Shown here one piece after another: positions 41,879 to 50,951 of a stretch of DNA of 52,863 bases. Source of the stretch: an uncultured Oscillospiraceae bacterium. GTDB taxonomy: Bacteria; Bacillota; Clostridia; Oscillospirales; Acutalibacteraceae. The first letter of the stretch is position 1. Every line of letters starts with the position of its first letter. Both the position numbers and the translations under genes were made by a program. The stretch lies in contig CASDTR010000040.1 in the NCBI GenBank assembly GCA_949283785.1, positions 1 through 52,863 on the forward strand, given 5' to 3'. The notes below the pieces were generated by a model. It ran no database searches, was not told the origin of the DNA, and saw nothing but the letters and a program-made list of their open reading frames with translations.

Positions 41879-42003
41879 ACGAAGAAAATTATTTTACCGA
41901 CAGCCTCTCCAGCGAATACCCCGAACAGCTTTCAAAGCTCCTCGAACGGGACAGCAGACGCTATCCCAGAGATTTTTCCTATGAGGAGGGAAACAGCCGA
42001 TGA
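41875..42003 (+). CDS. 42-residue phage protein at the tape-measure locus
   Basis: A short open frame joined by ATGA overlaps to both neighbours, which argues it is translated. The product is charged (MNEENYFTDSLSSEYPEQ...) with no recognised domain. It occupies the position where tail chaperones and the tape measure normally lie, and may be a reduced remnant or a small assembly factor. Confidence 0.6.
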   Translation: MNEENYFTDSLSSEYPEQLSKLLERDSRRYPRDFSYEEGNSR

Positions 42004-42515
42004 TACACGCCCTTTTGAGATACAAAAGCTTTCTCTTTGACAAAAACCCCGCTGAAATCTCCCTTAAAGGCGAAAAGCTTATAAACACCCAGACTTTTCC
42101 CTTTGCAGGCTCAGTTCTCACGGAAAGCGGGACAAAGCCCAAAGTTATAAAAAGCTCAGGGTCCTTCAGCGGTGAAAACCGTCTGAACCGCTCCCTTGAA
42201 ATACAGCGGCTCTTCGACAATGGCGGAGAGGGAATGCTCTTTCTCTCCGACCTTCCTCCCGTAAACGCGGTCATGTCCTCCCTCTCGATCTACGAGAAAA
42301 ACGGCAGCACCGATATTTTTTACGATATAGAATTCTGTGAGGTCCCGGCGGAAAACGAGGCGACGGGGGAAAAATACATAACCGCCCAAAGCGGCGATTC
42401 CCTCTGGTCGGTTTCCGCAGAGTACGGCGTTCCCATAGAAGCTCTCACTGAGCTCAACCCCCTGTGCATCGACCCCTGGGATGTTTCGGAAGGAGGGAGG
42501 ATAAGAATAAGATGA
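42000..42515 (+). CDS. LysM-containing baseplate protein (XkdP-like)
   Basis: 171 residues. The N-terminal about 115 resemble the tail-hub connector seen before LysM in XkdP-like proteins (FPFAGSVLTESGT, LEIQRLFDNGGEGMLFL). The C-terminal LysM has ITAQSGDSLWSVSAEYGV and ELNPLCIDPWDVSEGGRI, about 50 residues. In contractile-tail clusters it locks tail to hub. ATG overlaps the preceding stop (ATGA). Confidence 0.75.
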   Translation: MIHALLRYKSFLFDKNPAEISLKGEKLINTQTFPFAGSVLTESGTKPKVIKSSGSFSGENRLNRSLEIQRLFDNGGEGMLFLSDLPPVNAVMSSLSIYEKNGSTDIFYDIEFCEVPAENEATGEKYITAQSGDSLWSVSAEYGVPIEALTELNPLCIDPWDVSEGGRIRIR

Positions 42516-43468
42516 CCTGCATTATAACTGTTTCGGGAAGCGGCGATTCTTATATCCTCTCTCCGAAAAGCTTCGAGATACGCTCTTCAATGGATACCCC
42601 CGCCGATTCCTTTACGGGAATATTCCCTTTCGCCCCCACCCTTTCATTATCGGACAGGGTAGAGGTGACCTCTTCCGACGGGGAGCGTCTCTTTTACGGA
42701 ACGGTGGAGGACCGCTCCACGGTCATTTCCTCCGACGGGGTATTTACGGAGATCTTCGCCAGAAGCCCCGCCGCCGCGCTCATGGACAACGAGGCGGTGC
42801 CGAAAACCTACAACTGCCCCTCCTTCGAGGACATTTACAGATACCACGCTCTGCCTTTGGGAATAACGGGCTTTTCGGGAGAGAACCTCAGGTGGCAGGG
42901 AGATTTTTCGGTGCTCAAAGGGGACAGTCACTGGGACGTAATAAAAAGATTCTGCCTGAGCGTAACGGGAAAGGAGCCTTTTATCTCCCACGACCTGACC
43001 CTTTACTCCGAAAGGCCCAAGGACTTTCTCTCGGGCAGGAGCCTGAGCGTTTCAAACACTCTGCACGACAGCGCCCGATTCTCAAACGCCGAGATAAGTG
43101 AAAGCTCCTACGGATTCGTCGGAAAAATCATATGCAAGGTTCAAAAGGAGGGCACCTACGCCCACAGCATACCGAACCCCTACATCGAAAACCCCGAAAA
43201 ATACGCCGTGAGAGCGGTGGACCTTACAAATACGCCCCTCCGGGAAAGGCAGAGCAAAACTGACCGCGTTTTCAGGCTCTCTCTCGAAAACAGCCTCAGG
43301 ATAGAAGCGATCCTCTTTGACCCGCCCACTGTCTTTACGGGTATGGATGCCTCCTTTTCCTCTCCTGCGGGAAAATACGAGGACGGCCTTATGGTTTTTC
43401 AGAGAGTTCTCCGCCTTACCTCAAAGGGATATTACTGCACGGTTATATTAAGAAAAAAGGAAGTTTGA
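42512..43468 (+). CDS. baseplate hub protein (XkdQ/gpD-like)
   Basis: 318 residues from ATG 42512, overlapping the LysM gene by 4 nt. Beta-rich start (IRSSMDTPADSFTG, a hub signature) and RVEVTSSDGERLFYGTVED follow the gpD/XkdQ pattern, with a FEDIYRYHALPLGI region and a late beta barrel. It forms the central hub through which the spike passes. All frames are intact. Confidence 0.75.
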   Translation: MTCIITVSGSGDSYILSPKSFEIRSSMDTPADSFTGIFPFAPTLSLSDRVEVTSSDGERLFYGTVEDRSTVISSDGVFTEIFARSPAAALMDNEAVPKTYNCPSFEDIYRYHALPLGITGFSGENLRWQGDFSVLKGDSHWDVIKRFCLSVTGKEPFISHDLTLYSERPKDFLSGRSLSVSNTLHDSARFSNAEISESSYGFVGKIICKVQKEGTYAHSIPNPYIENPEKYAVRAVDLTNTPLRERQSKTDRVFRLSLENSLRIEAILFDPPTVFTGMDASFSSPAGKYEDGLMVFQRVLRLTSKGYYCTVILRKKEV

Positions 43469-43472
43469 TTTT

Positions 43473-43844
43473 ATGTGGCTCACGGACCTTTCATCAGCCA
43501 AAAAAAGCGAAAAGCTGCCCGAAGAGGGGGCGGTAGTGGAGACAGGGGAAAAATCCCTTTCCGCAAACGGCGCTTCCTTTGAAAAGGGGATCCCCGTCTA
43601 CGCCCCCTACGGATTTGTCTCCCTTCCCCCGAAAAATACCGACGTGCTGCTGATCCCATGCAAAAACGGCACGGTCTGCGCCGGAGTAAGGGTGGACGGC
43701 TCCGAGATAGAGAGCGGGGAAGTGCTTATTTTCTCCCCACAGGGCGGTTCCGTCAAGCTGTGCCGAAACGGAGACGCCATAATCAACGGAGTCGTCATCG
43801 GCTCCGACGGCACCATATACGCCAAGGATTTTATAAAGGAGTGA
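43473..43844 (+). CDS. baseplate spike-like protein (gpV/DUF2577-like)
   Basis: 123 residues, mostly short beta strands with GIPVYAPYGFVSLPPKNTDVL and VCAGVRVDGSEIESGEVLI, then a repetitive beta tail (GGSVKLCRNGDAIINGVVIG) of the sort that builds a spike helix. It sits between hub and XkdS-like genes, where XkdR or gpV normally is. Confidence 0.65.
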   Translation: MWLTDLSSAKKSEKLPEEGAVVETGEKSLSANGASFEKGIPVYAPYGFVSLPPKNTDVLLIPCKNGTVCAGVRVDGSEIESGEVLIFSPQGGSVKLCRNGDAIINGVVIGSDGTIYAKDFIKE

Positions 43845-43849
43845 CGCCT

Positions 43850-44194
43850 TTGGACATGAAAATCGAAAACGGGAAAATAGCCCTTTCACACTCCGGCATA
43901 CCCATAACCCTTTCAGGGGACGAACTTGCCCTCCAAAAAGCCGAGATCCGTCTCAAAGTACCAAAGGGCTCTTTCATTTTTGACGGTGATTTCGGCAGCC
44001 GCATACCGAAAATGAAGCCTTCCCAAAGGGAAAATCCCGACGCCCTGCTCTTTGAGTACGCCCTTGAGGAAACGGAAAAGATCCCCGGTGTAAAAATTAC
44101 AGACACACACTATTCCCCTGAAGCCGCGGTCATCACCTTGGTCTCGGGAGAAAAAATCAAGGAGGTGACAGTGGAGCTCTGCTCCGAAATATGA
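43850..44194 (+). CDS. DUF2634-family baseplate protein (XkdS-like)
   Basis: 114 residues from TTG 43850 (8 bases after AAAGGAG); the nearby ATG 43856 is 14 bases away. It carries LQKAEIRLKVPKGSFIFDGDFG (cut) and EYALEETEKIPGVKITDTHY, typical of gp25/XkdS-like wedge proteins. Overlaps the baseplate J gene by 4 nt. Confidence 0.75.
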   Translation: MDMKIENGKIALSHSGIPITLSGDELALQKAEIRLKVPKGSFIFDGDFGSRIPKMKPSQRENPDALLFEYALEETEKIPGVKITDTHYSPEAAVITLVSGEKIKEVTVELCSEI

Positions 44195-45264
44195 CAGAAC
44201 AAATAACATATGACGGGCTCCTTTCACTTATGAAGGAGAAATACACCGAAATGACGGGAGTAAATCCCGAGGACAGCGGAGATATAGAAATAAGGATGAA
44301 GCTTCTCGCAGGGGAGCTCTATTCTCTCTTCTGCCGCATCAAGGGATTGGAGAGCCGCATTTTCCCCGACACGGCCGTGGGCATCGACCTTGACCGCCAC
44401 GCGGCCCAGAGAGGAATTTACAGAAAGACCGCTTCCACCGCCGCGGGAGAAATCGAATTTATAATCGACGAAGCGGCGGAATTCGACATAGTGATACCTC
44501 AGAACACCGTCTGCGCCATTGCCGCCGACGACACCTGCCAGTATGTGACCGATCGGGAGGCGGTGCTCTCGGCGGGAGATGCAAGCATAACAGTGCCTGC
44601 GCATGCCACCATAGAGGGGCGGGACGGAAACTGCGCCGCCGAGAAAATCACCGTTATGATAACCCCGCCCGTAGGCATAAGCAGGGTGATAAACCCGAAG
44701 CCCTTTACGGGAGGGGGCAACAGCGAATCAGACGAATCTCTGAGAAAAAGGGTGCTGGAGAGCTGGTCATGCATACCAAACGGCAACAATGCCGCCACCT
44801 ACACCGAAATTGCCCTCTCCTTTGAGGACGTGCTCAAGGCTAAAACAGTCCCCCTTAACAGAGGGGCAGGCACCGTGGACGTAATCGTAGTTACAAAGGA
44901 CGGCAAATTTACCTCGTCGCTCCAGCTGGCAATTTCCGAAAAGCTCAGAAAATACTGTCCCTCAGGCATAAACCTTTATGTAAGGGAGGCCGGTGTCTAT
45001 GAAGTCTCTGTCTCCTTGCTGGTAAAGGTGGGAGATAGCTTTGCGGAGGAAGAAGTCCTCGAGGCCTGCAAGGACAGGCTCCAGGATTATTTTGCCGATC
45101 TCGGAATCGGCGAGGAGATAAAACTCTGCGATCTGGGTATGGTACTCATGGGAGCAGACGGAGTGGAAAATTACCGTTTTCTCACCCCTGAAACGGACCT
45201 TGCCCCTCCTGCCGACTGCGAGGTAAGCCTTAAGGAAATCACCGTAAGCGGGAGGTTCGAGTAA
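44191..45264 (+). CDS. baseplate J / gp47-family protein (XkdT-like)
   Basis: 357 residues. N-terminal ITYDGLLSLMKEKYTEMTGVNP, central GLESRIFPDTAVGIDLDRHAAQRGI (cut) and TGGGNSESDESLRKRVLESWS are classic baseplate-J features, and the C-terminal domain is also conserved. It is a wedge component of contractile baseplates. It overlaps both neighbours. Confidence 0.9.
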   Translation: MTEQITYDGLLSLMKEKYTEMTGVNPEDSGDIEIRMKLLAGELYSLFCRIKGLESRIFPDTAVGIDLDRHAAQRGIYRKTASTAAGEIEFIIDEAAEFDIVIPQNTVCAIAADDTCQYVTDREAVLSAGDASITVPAHATIEGRDGNCAAEKITVMITPPVGISRVINPKPFTGGGNSESDESLRKRVLESWSCIPNGNNAATYTEIALSFEDVLKAKTVPLNRGAGTVDVIVVTKDGKFTSSLQLAISEKLRKYCPSGINLYVREAGVYEVSVSLLVKVGDSFAEEEVLEACKDRLQDYFADLGIGEEIKLCDLGMVLMGADGVENYRFLTPETDLAPPADCEVSLKEITVSGRFE

Positions 45265-45827
45265 TGGGAGCTAAACAGCGAATGCAAGATGCCCTTCTCC
45301 CTCTCGGGATATACTCCTCGGACTGTAAAATACTCGAAGGCGAAACGGCCGCCTACGCCGCCGCAATAGACCTTGTGACGGCACAGTGCGACAGCATAAG
45401 GCGGGAGATGTTCGCGGTTACGGCGGAAAACGAAGGCCTTACACGCATGGAACGAATTTTAGGCCTTGAAGAAGCCGACCTTACAGTTCAGGAGCGAAGG
45501 GAACGGATACTTTTTCTCTGCTCCCTGGTTCCGGGAGAACCCGATACGGAGCTTTTCCTCGAAAGGCTTCTTGAGCTTCTGGACGGCAAATACACGGTGA
45601 TGTTCGACTCTTCAAACTATTCCGTAAGTTTAAGGCACACAGGTGATTTTACCATGGAGGATCTCACCGAAGCGGCCGATTTTGCCGTTAAATACGGTCC
45701 TGCCTTTACACGGTTTGTCACCGATATGCCCATGTACACCTGGGCGCAGATAGAAGCCCTCGGAATGACCTTTTACGACATCAGGAAAAAAGGCATACCC
45801 TGGGGATTTTTCGACGAAACACTTTAA
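45264..45827 (+). CDS. DUF2313-family baseplate protein (XkdU/YmfQ-like)
   Basis: 187 residues, joined by TAATG to the baseplate J gene. MQDALLPLGIYSSDCKILEGE, LTVQERRERIL and a C-terminal ADFAVKYGPAFTRFV region match XkdU/YmfQ proteins that close the baseplate before the fibres. Confidence 0.85.
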   Translation: MGAKQRMQDALLPLGIYSSDCKILEGETAAYAAAIDLVTAQCDSIRREMFAVTAENEGLTRMERILGLEEADLTVQERRERILFLCSLVPGEPDTELFLERLLELLDGKYTVMFDSSNYSVSLRHTGDFTMEDLTEAADFAVKYGPAFTRFVTDMPMYTWAQIEALGMTFYDIRKKGIPWGFFDETL

Positions 45828-45841
45828 AGGAGGTAAGCAAA

Positions 45842-46294
45842 TTGTCATCTTCAAGCCGAACGCCGAATCTCAGCTTAAACCAGTGGTCCCTTAACGATAA
45901 GCCCCAAATGGAAGACATGAACCGCGACAACCTTTTTATTGACGCTGTAGTCAGCGCACATATAGGCGATGAGGTGCCCCATCTCACTTTCGGAGAACAT
46001 GAAAAATTAACTAAGCGCATAGTGTTTTCCGAATACTTCGGGACTAACGCCCCCTCAAACAGCTTTACCCTTGATATAAATCCCATTTTCGTAATCGTCT
46101 TTGCCGTAAGCCGTCCCCTGTGCGAGTATTCATCGGGGAATGTCATCTCTTATTTCAGCATGGCTTCCTCTACTACGGCGTCACCGGGTATTTCTATTTC
46201 CGGAAACACCGTGACGGTGAAAAACTCCGAGGATGTCTCCCCCGTTTCCCTCAACAAGGTCGGTATCACCTACTGCATAGCCGCTTTCGCATAA
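45842..46294 (+). CDS. short tail fibre or fibre-attachment protein
   Basis: 150 residues from TTG 45842 after AAAGGAGG. It begins SRTPNLSLNQWSLNDKPQMEDMNRDNLFID, a common start of distal fibre proteins in PBSX-like clusters, and ends in a beta-rich domain. It is the last structural gene. It is much shorter than the usual XkdV fibre, so it may be truncated or a minimal receptor-binding protein. Confidence 0.65.
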   Translation: MSSSSRTPNLSLNQWSLNDKPQMEDMNRDNLFIDAVVSAHIGDEVPHLTFGEHEKLTKRIVFSEYFGTNAPSNSFTLDINPIFVIVFAVSRPLCEYSSGNVISYFSMASSTTASPGISISGNTVTVKNSEDVSPVSLNKVGITYCIAAFA

Positions 46295-46354
46295 GAAGCG
46301 TATCTCTGTATAAAAATTCACAATTATTATTTTCCCATATCAAAATTCAACAAA

Positions 46355-46395
46355 AAGCACCTGTCAAATGTTCTATAATAATTTGTCGGGTGCTT
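46355..46395 (+). terminator. terminator of the phage module
   Basis: AAGCACCTGTCAAAT pairs with ATTTGTCGGGTGCTT (15 bp with one wobble and one mismatch), followed by GTCTGTTTTG. It separates the phage genes from glgB. Confidence 0.75.
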
Positions 46396-46557
46396 GTCTG
46401 TTTTGCACAGTAAAGGAATATTTTTTACACATTTTCAACTATAAAATACGGCATTTTTTTCTAACAAATTTCACAAATAAATACCACATATTTGTATGCT
46501 ATTTTGATTAAAATAGTCAAAAAGGCTATTGAAATGCTCTTTTCCTTTATGTTAGAA

Positions 46558-46563
46558 TATAAT
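46558..46563 (+). promoter_or_regulatory. -10 box of the glycogen operon
   Basis: TATAAT 38 bp before the glgB ATG. No good -35 lies at the right distance (a TTGAAA is 23 bp away), so an activator may be needed. Confidence 0.5.
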
Positions 46564-46600
46564 CAGATAATTATAAAAGATAAAGGACGGTGTGTGAACG

Positions 46601-48490
46601 ATGAATAAAAAAAGCCCCGACTACGAGGTTCCCCTTTACCTGTTCCACCAGGGCAACAATGCAAAGGCATACGAGTTTTTCGGGTGTCACCGTGCCGATG
46701 AAAACAGCTTTGTCTTTCGCGTATGGGCTCCCAACGCGCAGGCCGTGAGCGTTGTAGGCGATTTCAACTCCTGGAACTGCGCCGCTGATCCCATGAAAAA
46801 AATAAGCGACGAAGTCTGGGAGGCAATAATAGACGACCTTCAGCAATACGATATATATAAGTTTGCGATAACAGCCGAAAACGGAGAAGTTTTCATGAAG
46901 GCCGACCCCTACGGCTTCCACACTCAGACCCGCCCGGAAACAGCCAGCAAAATCTATGAAATTGACGGCTGCTACACATGGACGGATAAAAAATGGATGT
47001 CGGCAAGGGCTAAACAGTCCATCTACGAAAAACCCGTGAACATATACGAAGTCCACGCAGGCTCCTGGAAACAGTATGAGGACGGCAATTTCTTCTCATA
47101 CCGTAAGCTTGCGGACGAGCTTGTACCTTATGTAAAGGAAATGGGATACACCCACATTGAGCTGATGCCTCTTGCCGAGCACCCCTTTGACGGCTCCTGG
47201 GGCTATCAGATAGTTGGCTACTATGCTGCGACATCCCGCTACGGCACCCCCGCTGACCTTATGTATTTCGTGGACACCTGCCACAACGCGGGAATAGGCG
47301 TTATTATGGACTGGGTTCCCGCCCACTTCCCCCGTGACGGAGCGGGACTTTTTGAATTTGACGGTAAGCCCCTCTATGAGTACCCGGACCCGAGAAAGGG
47401 CGAGCACAAGCAGTGGGGCACCAAGGTTTTTGACTTCGGCAGAACCGAGGTCCAGAGCTTCCTGATTTCCAATGCAGATTTCTGGATAGAGAAATATCAT
47501 TTCGACGGCCTGAGAGTTGACGCCGTGGCCTCCATGCTCTACCTTGACTACGGCAGGAACGACGGCGAATGGATAGCAAACGTCAACGGCGGAAACGAAA
47601 ACCTTGAAGCGGTTTCCTTCCTGCAAAAGCTTAACGAATCCATATTCCGCGAGCACGGCGACGTTATGATGATAGCTGAAGAAAGCACTGCCTGGCCCAT
47701 GGTCTCGAAACCTACATACATGGGCGGACTGGGCTTTAACTTCAAGTGGAACATGGGCTGGATGAATGACATCCTGAGATATTTTTCCCTTGACGGATAT
47801 TTCAGAAAGTACAATCATGACTGCCTCACCTTCTCCTTCTTCTACGCCTTCTCCGAAAACTTTATTCTCCCCATCTCCCATGACGAGGTGGTTCACGGCA
47901 AGTGCTCACTCATAGGCAAAATGCCGGGAGAATACGAACAGAAATTCGCGGGAGTGCGCTCATTCCTCGGCTACATGATGGCTCATCCGGGCAAAAAGCT
48001 CCTTTTCATGGGTCAGGAATTCGGCCAGTTCAAGGAGTGGGACTACAAGAGCGAGCTTGACTGGATGCTCCTCGACTACGACAAGCACAGGCAGCTCCAG
48101 CACTATACAAAGACGATCAACGACTTCTATAAAAAGAACGCTCCCTTCTGGGAAGTGGATTACAGCTGGGAGGGCTTCTCCTGGATTTCCAGCGATGACT
48201 ACATAAACTCCGTCATCGCCTTCAGAAGGATGGATAAAAAAGGCAACGAGATCGTCGTTGTGTGCAACCTTACCTCCGTTGAGCGCTCCGATTACAGAAT
48301 CGGCGTACCCGAAGCGACAGGCAAATATAAGGTCCTGCTCAACTCCGACGACGTGGAATTCGGCGGAGAGGGCAAGGGCACCAAAGAGAAGGTCAAAATT
48401 GAGAAAAAGCCCATGCACGGCTTTGAGCAGAGCATAAAGCTCGACCTTCCGGGACTTTCAACGATTTACCTTAAACATACCGCAAGGTAA
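46601..48490 (+). CDS. glgB: 1,4-alpha-glucan branching enzyme
   Basis: 629 residues. A CBM48 domain ([20 protein letters not shown]) precedes the GH13 barrel, with conserved [15 protein letters not shown] (nucleophile Asp about 307), MMIAEEST (acid/base Glu about 360) and [13 protein letters not shown]. It makes alpha-1,6 branches in glycogen. ATG follows AAAGGACGGTGTG. First gene of the glycogen operon glgBCDA. Confidence 0.97.
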   Translation: MNKKSPDYEVPLYLFHQGNNAKAYEFFGCHRADENSFVFRVWAPNAQAVSVVGDFNSWNCAADPMKKISDEVWEAIIDDLQQYDIYKFAITAENGEVFMKADPYGFHTQTRPETASKIYEIDGCYTWTDKKWMSARAKQSIYEKPVNIYEVHAGSWKQYEDGNFFSYRKLADELVPYVKEMGYTHIELMPLAEHPFDGSWGYQIVGYYAATSRYGTPADLMYFVDTCHNAGIGVIMDWVPAHFPRDGAGLFEFDGKPLYEYPDPRKGEHKQWGTKVFDFGRTEVQSFLISNADFWIEKYHFDGLRVDAVASMLYLDYGRNDGEWIANVNGGNENLEAVSFLQKLNESIFREHGDVMMIAEESTAWPMVSKPTYMGGLGFNFKWNMGWMNDILRYFSLDGYFRKYNHDCLTFSFFYAFSENFILPISHDEVVHGKCSLIGKMPGEYEQKFAGVRSFLGYMMAHPGKKLLFMGQEFGQFKEWDYKSELDWMLLDYDKHRQLQHYTKTINDFYKKNAPFWEVDYSWEGFSWISSDDYINSVIAFRRMDKKGNEIVVVCNLTSVERSDYRIGVPEATGKYKVLLNSDDVEFGGEGKGTKEKVKIEKKPMHGFEQSIKLDLPGLSTIYLKHTAR

Positions 48491-48537
48491 AAATAAGGTT
48501 AACGAATATTATTACCATATATAAAGGAGGACATTTT

Positions 48538-49752
48538 ATGGCCCGTAAACAGGAATGTATTGCCATGCTCCTTGCCGGCGGTCAGGGAAGCCGCTTGGGA
48601 ATACTTACCCGCAAAATTGCCAAACCCGCCGTACCCTACGGAGGAAAGTACAGAATAATTGACTTTCCCCTTTCAAACTGTGTCAACTCAGGTATAAATA
48701 CCGTAGGTGTGCTTACCCAGTACCAGCCCCTTGAACTCAACGATTACATCGGAAACGGTCAGACATGGGATCTTGACCGCGTAAACGGCGGAGTTCATGT
48801 GCTCTCACCATACCAGCAGATAGAGGGCACCCAGTGGTACAAAGGCACCGCAAACGCCATTTATCAGAACATAAGCTTTATCGACAGATATGACCCCGAA
48901 TATGTACTTGTCCTTTCGGGCGACCACATATATAAAATGGATTACTCCAAAATGCTCGATTACCACAAGGAAAAGGGCGCTGCCTGCACCATAGCCTCCC
49001 TTGAGGTTCCGTGGGAAGAGGCCTCCCGCTTCGGACTCATGTTCACAAACGAGGACGGCTCCATTTACGAATTCAAGGAGAAGCCAAAAAACCCCACCTC
49101 AAACAAAGCTTCCATGGGTGTTTACATCTTCACCTGGAAGGTTCTCAGAAAGTACCTCATCGAGGACGAGAACAACCCCGAGTCAGGCAACGATTTCGGT
49201 CATGACGTTATCCCCGCTATGCACGAGAACCACGAAAAGCTCTTCGCCTATCCCTTCAGCGGATACTGGAAGGACGTGGGAACCATCGACAGTCTCTGGG
49301 AGGCAAACCTTGACCTGCTCAACCCCAGCGTTGACCTTGACCTTACGGACCCCTCCTGGAAAATCTACGCCAAGAACCCCGTGGCTCCTCCCCATTATGT
49401 CGGAGACAAGGCCTACGTTCAGAACTCCCTTATTTCAGAGGGCGGCGTAATCGAGGGAACGGTGGATTTCTCCATTCTCTTCCCCAACGTCGTAGTGGAG
49501 GAGGGCGCCAAGGTCCTCGACTCCATAATCATGCCCGGTACGGTCATTAAAAAGGGCGCCGTCGTCCAGTACGCAATAGTGGCCGAAAACGCCGTCATCG
49601 GTGAAAACGCCGTAGTCGGCAAGCGTCCCGAGGATATGGAAGACCTTGACCAGTGGGGCGTTGCAGTAGTCGGTTCAGGCGTCAATGTAGGCGCGGGAGC
49701 CGCAGTAGAGCCGAAAGCAATGGTCGGCGAAGATGTTGAGGGGGTGAAGTAA
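48538..49752 (+). CDS. glgC: glucose-1-phosphate adenylyltransferase
   Basis: 404 residues. The nucleotidyltransferase core has [39 protein letters not shown] and [13 protein letters not shown]; a left-handed beta-helix C-terminus follows with repeats such as [13 protein letters not shown]. It makes ADP-glucose for glycogen. The stop is directly followed by glgD with no gap. Confidence 0.97.
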   Translation: MARKQECIAMLLAGGQGSRLGILTRKIAKPAVPYGGKYRIIDFPLSNCVNSGINTVGVLTQYQPLELNDYIGNGQTWDLDRVNGGVHVLSPYQQIEGTQWYKGTANAIYQNISFIDRYDPEYVLVLSGDHIYKMDYSKMLDYHKEKGAACTIASLEVPWEEASRFGLMFTNEDGSIYEFKEKPKNPTSNKASMGVYIFTWKVLRKYLIEDENNPESGNDFGHDVIPAMHENHEKLFAYPFSGYWKDVGTIDSLWEANLDLLNPSVDLDLTDPSWKIYAKNPVAPPHYVGDKAYVQNSLISEGGVIEGTVDFSILFPNVVVEEGAKVLDSIIMPGTVIKKGAVVQYAIVAENAVIGENAVVGKRPEDMEDLDQWGVAVVGSGVNVGAGAAVEPKAMVGEDVEGVK

Positions 49753-50865
49753 ATGAAAGTAAACCACATTCTCGGAATTATATTTTCAAACGCTTATGAC
49801 GAAGCCATAAGCGAGCTTACGGATTTAAGAACAATGGGCTCAGTACCCTTTGCAGGACGCTACAGGCTCATCGACTTTATGCTTTCAGGCATGGTAAACT
49901 GCGGAATAGATAAGGTCGGCGTTATCACAAACAGCAATTTCCAGTCCCTTATGGACCACCTGGGAACAGGCAAGCCCTGGGACCTTTCAAGAAAGACGGG
50001 AGGCATGTATCTGCTTCCGCCATTTAACAACGCTCAGGCCGGTACATACAAAAACCGCATAGACGCTCTCTTCAACGTGCTCGATTTCATCCACAAATCC
50101 GTTGAGGAATACGTGCTGGTTTCCGACTGCAACATAGTCTGCAACCCCGACTATGCCCAGCTTATGGAGCAGCACATAAACACAGGCGCGGACATCACCA
50201 TAGCCTACTGCCACGGCACCGCTCCCGCACTCAAGAACCTGGCCACCTTCGATTTGGCTGAGGACGGCAGGATTACATGCGTCGGAGTAGGGGACACTCC
50301 CGAAGACAAAAACTACTCCACCAACATGATGATAATCAACAAACCCCTTTTTGAGGAGCTCATCAGAGACGCTGCGGTGCATAACCGTGAAAACGTCGAA
50401 AGAGACATCCTTCAGGCAAACGTCGATAAGCTCAAGATCTACGGCTATAAGGTTGACGGCTTTTGCATGCCCATAGATTCCATAGAGAGCTATTACAAGG
50501 CCAACATGGCCCTCCTGGACAAGGATAACTGCCGCAGCCTCTTCAATCCCGACAGGCCCGTCTACACAAAGATACGCGACGATATGCCCGCCCTCTACGG
50601 CCTCGGCTCAAACGTCAAGAACTCCCTTATCGCTGACGGCTGCGTAATCGAAGGCGAAGTCGAAAACAGCGTGCTGTTCAGAGGCGTCAAGGTCGAGAAA
50701 GGCGCAAAGGTCAAAAATTCAATCGTCATGCAGGGCGCCGACATCGGCGAAAACGCGGATATTAACTGCGTCATCCTCGACAAAAACGTATCGGTGCAGC
50801 CCGGCAAGAAGCTCACGGGTGACGAAAATTACCCGGTTTATGTAGCTAAAAACAAAACAATCTGA
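49753..50865 (+). CDS. glgD: glucose-1-phosphate adenylyltransferase subunit GlgD
   Basis: 370 residues, a paralogue of GlgC with a shortened, altered N-terminal loop (MKVNHILGIIFSNAYDEAI) lacking the GGxGxRL pyrophosphorylase motif. In Firmicutes GlgD is the regulatory, catalytically weak partner that boosts GlgC activity in a heterotetramer. It starts immediately at the glgC stop, so coupled expression is likely. Confidence 0.95.
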   Translation: MKVNHILGIIFSNAYDEAISELTDLRTMGSVPFAGRYRLIDFMLSGMVNCGIDKVGVITNSNFQSLMDHLGTGKPWDLSRKTGGMYLLPPFNNAQAGTYKNRIDALFNVLDFIHKSVEEYVLVSDCNIVCNPDYAQLMEQHINTGADITIAYCHGTAPALKNLATFDLAEDGRITCVGVGDTPEDKNYSTNMMIINKPLFEELIRDAAVHNRENVERDILQANVDKLKIYGYKVDGFCMPIDSIESYYKANMALLDKDNCRSLFNPDRPVYTKIRDDMPALYGLGSNVKNSLIADGCVIEGEVENSVLFRGVKVEKGAKVKNSIVMQGADIGENADINCVILDKNVSVQPGKKLTGDENYPVYVAKNKTI

Positions 50866-50885
50866 TTGAATGTTTCTCCGGATTT

Positions 50886-50907
50886 CGAAGCCGCTTCGGC
50901 GGCTTCG
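50886..50907 (+). other. UUCG-capped hairpin between glgD and glgA
   Basis: CGAAGCCGC and GCGGCTTCG form a perfect 9-bp stem with a C(UUCG)G tetraloop and no T tract. It probably acts as a stabiliser or a partial processing/attenuation site between coding regions. Confidence 0.7.
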
Positions 50908-50951
50908 GGCTCCGGTATATTTTAAATTTTTCCGTACAGGAGGGTATTTTA

